Shown here: positions 57,283-64,000 of the stretch, piece after piece
Numbering within the stretch: position 1 is the first letter of the stretch
Layout: each line of letters begins with the position of its first letter
Assembly: GCA_003996215.1 (NCBI GenBank)
Contig: QJPP01007236.1
Span: 186,001 to 250,000, forward strand
Origin: Jaltomata sinuosa
Lineage: Eukaryota > Streptophyta > Magnoliopsida > Solanales > Solanaceae
Length of the DNA: 64,000 nucleotides
Reading direction: 5' to 3'
Made by a program: the position numbers and the translations under genes
The notes under the pieces: model-generated
Told to the model about the DNA's origin: nothing
What the model saw: only the letters and a program-made list of their open reading frames with translations
Databases searched by the model: none

Positions 57283-57464
57283 TCTGAAAAATAATATGTT
57301 AATTCTTCCCGGATTTCTTTCGAGTAGTCATGAATAGAGAGTTTCTCTCTTATTATATCATTAATGATGATTTCAATAATAACACTAGTAAGATCTTTAG
57401 GCAATTTAATCACCTTTATCATAGAAACTAAAGTTTTTTCAGAAAGAAAAGCTAAATAAAACAT
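57279..57464 (-). CDS. EPRV copy C 61-codon ORF
   Basis: Same length and overlaps (TAATG upstream, ATGA downstream) as in copy A, with a few substitutions (for example TLVSMIKV, REKLSIHDYSKE). Confidence 0.65.
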   Translation of the reverse strand: MFYLAFLSEKTLVSMIKVIKLPKDLTSVIIEIIINDIIREKLSIHDYSKEIREELTYYFSE

Positions 57465-60400
57465 TATTGAATATATTCTCTGGATAGGAAGTCTGGAAGA
57501 GAATTATCAATTCCCTTTTTATAATGAATATCAAAATCGAATGGGGCTAGTTGAGCCTGCCACCTAGCAAATATAAGTTTGGACGCATCATGCTTAAAAT
57601 CTTTGTCAAACATGTATTTGACTGACTGAGCATCTATTTTTATCAAAAACTTTTGATTATACAAATCATCTTGAAATTTCAGGACACACTTAACAATTGT
57701 AAGCATTTCATGAGCCACAGTTGCGTATTTTTTCTGGGCTTCTGTCCATTTACCAGAATGAAATCTTATAAGATATTCATTTTTGTCATTGGGATTAATT
57801 TGTTTAAGAATCCCACCGTAACCAATATTTGAAGCATCAGTTTCAATAATTTTTTGCCAAGCAGGGTTAGCAAGAGTTAAACAAGGTAAAGACTGAACTC
57901 GTAATTTAATGTTCTTTACCAAAGTAGTGTGACTATTAGTCCATGGTGATTTATAATCCTTTTTGAGCCTGTCATATAACGGGGCTAAATCACGAGAAAG
58001 ATTCTTGTAAAAGGGGGAGATGTAATTTAAACTACCCAAGAATCTCTGCAATTGAGTTCTATCAGTAATAATGTCAGGAAACTTTGATGCAAAGTCGATG
58101 GCCCTCTGAATAGGAGTGACTTTTCCTTGACAAATTAAGTGTCCCAGAAAACGTACTTCTGTCTGGAACAAACTCATTTTTGGTTTAGAAATAACCAAAC
58201 CATTTTGTATAACAATTTTTTTGAAGATATCAAGGTGTTTCATATACATTTCAAGAGTTTTTGAAAACACCAGAATATCATCAATATAAGCAATAATGAA
58301 ATCCATATATGGATTGAAAATGTCATTCATGATTTTTTGAAATTCCGATGGGGCGTTTTTTAAACCGAATGGCATGACATTCCACTCGTATTGCCCAAAA
58401 GGAACATTAAAAGCAGTCCTATAAGAATGCTCTTTAAAAATCTGAATCTGCCAATATCCTGATTTTAAATCAAATTTTGAAAATATATTGGCGTCGTATA
58501 ACCTGGATAATAAATCTCGTTTATTGGGAATAGGATACCTTACCCATTTTAAACATTTGTTTAAAGGCTTGTAATTTATTACTAACCTGGGAACTCCTCG
58601 TTCCTTTTCTGCAGCATTATTTACGTAAAACGCTGTGCATGACTAAGGAGATTTCGATGGTTTTATCAAACCTTTTTGCAGTAAAGTATCGATTTCCCTT
58701 TTGCAGAATTCCACTAATTCAGAATTCATTTGGCAGGGACGAGACTTGGTTGGGATATTATCCTCTGCGAAATCCTCCTCATATGGAAGAGTAACGATGT
58801 GCTTTTTGTGATTTCAAAATGCACTGGGGTGATCTGCGCAAATATTAATGGCAATCTGCTCGGAAATTAATTTTATTTTTTCCTGTATTTTAGCAGATTT
58901 GAGAGACTCAAATATATTCATGCTAAAGAGTTCATATTGTAAAGAATCAACATGTTTTTGCTTCATTTTAATCAAAGCATCAATTTCACGAGTTACTGGC
59001 TCCGTGATGAAAGTATAACTTATTTTATTGTCTTCGTACGAAGCTGAAAATCCTTTTGAATCAATATGCGTAAAAGGATATGTTGCATTTATAAAAGGCG
59101 TTCCAAGTATAATTGGAGGATGCAACTGATTTTTTACCAGAAAGAAGAAATGTGGAATGCAAACCTTGTTCTGGCAATTTTTTGTATTTGAAAGTTTATA
59201 CTTTATATCTAAAGCATGTCCTGATGCGGATTTTACCATATGCGCAGTTTTTTGAAAATATTTTGAGGGGACAAGACCCTCTTGAATGCAGCTTACATCT
59301 GCTCCGTTGTCGATCATAGCAACATTAGTAATAGAGAAACTATTATCAATTAAAATGGTGCATTTAACATACCATTTATGAGCAGTGACAACCTGCATCA
59401 TTCTCAAAAACATATTAGTTTCAGGATCACTAGTAGCGGGTTCATCATGGCAAACCTCTTTACCTTTCGGAGAACTACTTTGAATAGGACTGATATGCGT
59501 AGAAGCAATATTTTCCTCAATCTGAGAAATCCTGGTGTCACAAATAGTCTGATTCTGCTTGAGAATTTTTATTTCTCTCTTGAGATTTTCAACCTCTTCT
59601 TTTAGATCATCAAAAGAAGCATCATTTTCAATAAAAGAATTTTTTATCATTAAACGGTTATCAACCTCTTTTAATGAGTAAGGGGCATCATATTCAAAAT
59701 TATTTTTCTTGTTATTCACAAAAGGTTTTGAAGAGCCAGAATCATTAGCAGTGGCAAGATTAATAATCTTTTCTCGAAGTTTGTTATCAGTAACTTCTTT
59801 TAATAATTCAATCACATTATCAGAAGTAAACATATTAAGATTGAAATCTTGAAATTGTGATTGTAACTTGTAGATTTCATCTCCTTCACAGTTGCATGTA
59901 TTACCTTTGCAAGTGGTGCATGAGCTATTAACCTGTTCTTCAGGGTCAGATAAATCAATGAGATCAATATCTGATTCTGCTTCTGAATATGATTCATAAT
60001 CCTCATCAGAACCGGAGGTGTATAACAAACTATAAACCTTATCATGCAGTTCTGCATTGAGTTCTAAGGCCTTGAGTTTATTCAATTTGCAATTTGGGGC
60101 AATATGCCCTCGCTTACCATATTTGTAACATTTGATTCTAGAAAGGTCTCTTCCTGACCGATCCTTGGTGAATCTATTAGATTTACGAGAGCTTCTTTTA
60201 GCTTCTCTTTCTTCTTTAGATCTTCGTCTAGATCTTCGTCTTCTGTTAGAACCTTCAGTTCTGGGGGACTGGTAATATTCCTTTTTGCTGCCATAGGCTG
60301 CTGGTTCAGGTAAACCGAACTGTGTGCAAAAATCTCCAAGCTGAGATCTTTCCTTATGCTTATTTTTCTTAAGCTGCTGTGACATAAGGAGCTCGTTGCA

Positions 60401-61900
60401 CAAGTTTAATCCTTCTTGAGTGCAAACTTCTATTAACTTGCCGTAAGTGTAATCCCTATAAGGAATCTCTATGTGGTTTCCTCTTAGGGTTTTTCTAACC
60501 CTTTCTGCAAATAATGAAGAAAGGCCGTCTATAAACTTAGCTTTCCAATATTCATATTTGTTTTCGGGTAATTCCATAACCCGACTTAGAAACGTATCTT
60601 TGTACCATCTCCATTTGGTCAACGTAGGGCATTTGAGATCATTTAGTAAGGTACGAATTGTTTCATACTGTGAGGTAAATCTACCATTAAAATGTTCTAA
60701 AATGGTAACCACAAGGGTGTAAACCGCATCTTCTCGATTTTTTTCGAGAGCAAAGCCTAGGTTATCAACACCTTCATTTGTTGCTATTGCATTAATAATA
60801 ACGGCTTTTTCCTCTACGCTTAAATAGTTATCCCACCAGCCTCTGAGCTGTCCTGTAAAACCTGCAACAATCATCTTGCAGACAGTTCTATCATTATTTT
60901 TGGTGTTTTTGCAAATAGTTGCATACATAAGCATCCTATGGACGAGAATGGTCAACTGCCTATCTGTCAACCCATCGAGATTCCATTCGTAAATCTCGGA
61001 ACCGCTGTAAGACGTATTAGTCTGGTTCCAATCTCGTTCTTCTATCAAGACATCTTGGGGAGTAGGACGAGGGTAATAGAACGTATTCAAAGCAGGTTTA
61101 GCATAACCACTATTCTTGCGGGGGTAACCTTTAAGCTTATTGAGCTCCGAGAAAACATGATTTTTATAATCACTAGTTTGATCCATTTTATCGGAAAACT
61201 CTTTAGACAATTCGATTGGTTTAATATTTAAACCTAAAAACTTTTTATCAAGAAGTTCTTCCAAATCATTTAGTGATTTAAACTTAAAATCCTGAATCTC
61301 AGGAGGTCTTTGAATAAAAGTAGGGACCACTTGTGCTTTACTAGTTGAAGCTTCTGCTTTACTAGTTGAAGCAACATTGGTCTTAGCTATATCAGCTTTT
61401 ATATCTTTTATTAAAATAGTCATTTCATCTAGTTTTTTATCGAGAGAGATAATATGTTCTCCCAAAACTTTTACAAATAAACCCAAATAATTATTTTGAG
61501 AAATGAGCTTATTAATCTCAGAAATACTTATCGAAGCTATTTCTTCTTCAATAAATCTTTGAAAAGCATTGAAAGTTATACCTGTATTATTAGGTAAAAT
61601 AAAATCAGACTGCGGAGGATAAATGGCTGTTATTACCTTCCCATTAGTCTCGCGATAAGTTCTTTCAATAACATTGACATACAAAGGTAGATAAGTGGTT
61701 ATAAACCAAGGGACAAAATGCATTATTTGATTATGCAATGCACAAGTTTCATAAAACTCTTGAGAAATATTATTCATATCTTTGCTATAAGAATAAAAAA
61801 ACCAAGTTTTAAACTTATTCCACCTTTTATCAAAAAATTCTTTTTGAATATGTTTTCTTGCCAGGGAACCTGGGCTAAAATCTATTTGGTGTGGAATCAT
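57464..61900 (-). pseudogene. EPRV copy C coat-protease-RT-RNase H polyprotein, two nonsense codons
   Basis: The frame is continuous for 1,478 codons with no frameshift and is stopped only by TGA at 58814-58816 and TAG at 58643-58645, both at Trp positions of A and B. Order: N-terminal region with predicted coiled coil (residues about 100-170), coat core, zinc knuckle near 591-604, protease near 864, RT catalytic YIDD near 1205, RNase H at the end. The second knuckle Cys is Tyr (CYKYGKRGH), and the protease motif reads DNGA instead of DSGA. The start overlaps the movement-protein stop as TAATG. Confidence 0.92.
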
Positions 61901-63066
61901 TAAGACTTATTGACGTCGAACTCCATTTCTGAAGGAGTTGGAAAGTCCTTATCAGAACTGTCGTCATGAATATCATTAGCCTGAACAATATTAGTCCGGG
62001 GGTTAATTTTAACCTTTTCTACTTCTGAATTATAATCAGATTCTAAAGTGTGAAGAGAAGCTGCCCTATTTCGTGTTGGACCATAAATTGGGTCAATAGG
62101 AGATATATGTTGAATATCTGGCACAAATCTGTGACTGAGAGATCGCCTGTTATAAACAGAACTTACCGGAGGCATAAGCCTATGGTTAGACATTGATTGT
62201 CTGTGAGGAGCATAGCTACCTTCTGAGAACTGAATACAAACCTTTCCATTCGGATTTTGCGAAATGTGAGAATACTCTGAATTAGTGATTGTATCCGTCA
62301 AATGACTTGGGGATATAACCGAATCAAGAGTCCAAGTCGTTGGAAAGTCAATTTCTTCCCACTTAATCGGTCTTCTAGTGGTAACTTTGGATTTTGCAAA
62401 ATTTGTTTCCATCAAAATTGTTTGATCGGAAGTATCATACAATTTGCATCTTGGATTCAAGGTTGATAATAATTTGAAATAAATTCTAGAAGACAAACTT
62501 ATAAGTTCAGAACCAGGCGCATAATTATAACCATGGGTTTTAACATTTAATGTTAAAGCATCAAGAATATTAACATCAGATAAAGATAATTGTAAATTAG
62601 GTTGCGTATTGAAATAAACTGGACCATAGGCCACAGTTGATTCAATCGAACCCATGAGAGACTGTCGGAAATTTAAATTCCTAGCATCTCTGAGAGCTGC
62701 CAAGAAAGTCTCTGGTAACCCTTTAAGGGTAAGTGGTTTAAAAGCAATTTGAACCATGCCAATATGCAGATAATTATACTGATGTTTATAAAGATCAATA
62801 TCTCGTTTGTTTGACAAGCGAATAGTCTGTTCAGACGAATTTAAAGCAAGAGATTGTTCAGTTGTTTTAATCAACTGCTTAGTAGAAAGTTTATCAAACC
62901 AACCATAATCATAAATGGTTTTAATAGGGACTTTAGGAATCGTCCATTTGTTTAACAAATCAAGGTTTTGAGGTATATCAACCTCTTCAAGTCTAGTACT
63001 TTTAGTACTATGTTCTCCGAGATCCATAAAACAAAGATGTTCCATACCTATATCAATTACTTTCAC
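61900..63066 (-). CDS. EPRV copy C movement protein
   Basis: An intact 388-codon frame with the same 30K-superfamily core as copy A. It has three extra residues (STK) near position 21, caused by a nine-base duplication at AGTACT. The ATG at 63064-63066 is about 35 bp downstream of the primer binding site. Confidence 0.85.
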   Translation of the reverse strand: MKVIDIGMEHLCFMDLGEHSTKSTRLEEVDIPQNLDLLNKWTIPKVPIKTIYDYGWFDKLSTKQLIKTTEQSLALNSSEQTIRLSNKRDIDLYKHQYNYLHIGMVQIAFKPLTLKGLPETFLAALRDARNLNFRQSLMGSIESTVAYGPVYFNTQPNLQLSLSDVNILDALTLNVKTHGYNYAPGSELISLSSRIYFKLLSTLNPRCKLYDTSDQTILMETNFAKSKVTTRRPIKWEEIDFPTTWTLDSVISPSHLTDTITNSEYSHISQNPNGKVCIQFSEGSYAPHRQSMSNHRLMPPVSSVYNRRSLSHRFVPDIQHISPIDPIYGPTRNRAASLHTLESDYNSEVEKVKINPRTNIVQANDIHDDSSDKDFPTPSEMEFDVNKS

Positions 63067-63096
63067 ATCTATCTCATATATATCATGAACAGTGTC

Positions 63097-63111
63097 TAGG
63101 CTCTGATACCA
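63097..63111 (-). promoter_or_regulatory. EPRV copy C primer binding site (initiator tRNA-Met)
   Basis: TGGTATCAGAGCC on the minus strand is complementary to the plant initiator tRNA-Met 3' end. In this family it defines position 1 of the circular genome and the minus-strand start. Confidence 0.88.
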
Positions 63112-63330
63112 GATTACAGGATCGGAAAAAAACTACAAAAATTTTTATATGATTAATTTTTTGATATAATTAGAAAAAATAAGAGAGCAATTTTGAGATA
63201 ACAAAATAGCAAAAAGAAAAGATGCACCAGCCAACAAAAAATAAAAAAAGTAACAAACAGAAAAAAAATAGAAATAAAAAAGAGAGACCAGCCGCCAAAA
63301 GATAAGTGCCGCCAAAAGATAAGTCAGTGA
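63112..63330 (-). other. Sequence upstream of copy C primer site, leader or flank
   Basis: On the minus strand it lies 5' to the primer site, where the last part of the viral leader is expected. It does not match the leader segment at 52416-52982, so it is either the missing end of the leader or host DNA. It contains a 17-bp direct repeat, GCCGCCAAAAGATAAGT, at 63291-63307 and 63308-63324. Confidence 0.4.
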
Positions 63331-64000
63331 ATTGGCTAAAAATAGGAATTTCAATTCCTTGGCTAATCGCGTATCATTATTTCGAGTCTAGGGGCTCTTT
63401 TTGTCCTTCTCCCTTTTTTTTAACGGACTCAGCTTTGCCATATTCATTAATGACGTGGTCAATTCCTATTGGCCACTTTATAATTTAATTAAACTAATTA
63501 ACCCGCCTCCTTTTAACGCAAATTCAGACCCCGCTCCACCTAAATGATCCGCTCCGCTTTAACTTAATAACCCGCCCCCTTTTAATCAAATAAAAACCTC
63601 AATTTTCTCCCATTCTTCTTCTCCACTCGTAAAACCTTCTTTCTTCTCCATTCAAAAATTTCTTGCCAAAAATCGATTCTTCTTACGATTGCAAATAGAT
63701 AAATAAAAATAACTTTGTAAAAAAAATGCCATCCAACTATAGTCATTTTAAATGAATGCAAATTATTGATGTATGATGTACGTTGGGGAATCCACATAGC
63801 CACAAAGAACTCATGTGAATCGAGTGGCGAATCAATTAGCTAAGGAAGGACCAAACATCATACTTTTTTGGTAATTTTACATACTCCACTTAATTAATAG
63901 TTTTGACTATATTCCATAGTCGCTTGTTTTAAAAAATATTGTGAGTATCTTGAAACATCTATTAAATTTTCGAATGGAGAAGAAAGAGGGTTTTACGAGT
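63331..64000. other. Right flank, no gene recognised
   Basis: Host DNA with CT-rich and 'ACCCGCCTCC / ACCCGCCCCC' phrases around 63500-63570. A 73-codon minus-strand frame shows no domain. Confidence 0.3.

Larger units (their letters stand above)
44835..63111. mobile_element. Cluster of three endogenous pararetrovirus copies (Caulimoviridae)
   Basis: Copy A runs + from 44835 to about 52976, B + from there to about 56683, and C - from 63111 to about 56684. They share all coding blocks with only a few percent difference by eye. The gene order is movement protein, coat-protease-RT-RNase H, 61-codon ORF, RGR-rich ORF. There are no LTRs and no integrase, as expected of a pararetrovirus that entered the genome by illegitimate recombination. 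Every copy has a broken polymerase frame. Confidence 0.92.

Noticed and set aside
58814..61900. Possibility that the 1,028-codon frame is a complete gag-like protein
   Set aside because: It ends at a TGA where both other copies have Trp, in the middle of the RT entry region, so it is a truncated polyprotein.

Overview
This is nuclear DNA of a flowering plant, very probably a member of the Solanaceae. The evidence is intron-containing plant genes, a Tnt1/Retrolyc-like copia element, repeated pieces of a TS-type SINE (a Solanaceae family ending in GTT repeats), an Au-type SINE and Stowaway-type MITEs. Species cannot be fixed from the sequence alone. There are only two convincing intact host genes; almost everything else is mobile DNA and its debris.

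Layout. 1-7.3 kb: LTR-like debris and short tandem repeats, no gene. 7.29-9.4 kb: 5'-truncated Ty1/copia element (minus). 9.5-10.3 kb: a near-perfect palindrome of two dead G-type lectin receptor-kinase fragments. 13.7-21.6 kb: a complete five-exon AMMECR1-family gene (minus), whose introns carry a gag-only LTR element, an Au SINE and a large tandem array made from the tail of a TS-type SINE. 24.1-29.5 kb: full-length copia element with LTRs, PBS, PPT and 5-bp target duplication, coding region decayed. 29.56-30.04 kb: Mutator-like transposase fragment. 31.1-32.1 kb: nested Stowaway MITEs and a 137-bp tandem repeat. 32.35-34.99 kb: a two-exon STE20-like pseudokinase gene. 35.5-43.5 kb: old copia remnant, a segmental duplication with a MITE-empty partner, and a Tnt1-like element (minus) with a MITE in its polyprotein.

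44.8-63.1 kb: a cluster of three endogenous pararetrovirus copies (family Caulimoviridae), here named A (+, nearly complete), B (+, 5'-deleted) and C (-, nearly complete). The deduced gene order is movement protein; coat protein-zinc knuckle-protease-RT-RNase H polyprotein; a 61-codon ORF; and a ~499-codon RGR-rich protein; then a TATA box, a poly(A) signal and a long leader. The coding frames overlap by 1-4 nt (TAATG, TAATG, ATGA). All three polymerase frames are broken, so none could act as a virus as it stands.

The most interesting observation is copy B. Its leader is joined to the middle of the coat-protein region exactly at a site that looks like a 3' splice site, and a leader ATG is in frame with the downstream polymerase frame. 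This suggests that B is a reverse-transcribed spliced viral RNA, that is, a previously unseen subgenomic polymerase mRNA. Copies A and B share two frameshifts that C lacks, so B descends from an already defective genome. C is joined tail-to-tail to B through a short templated filler.
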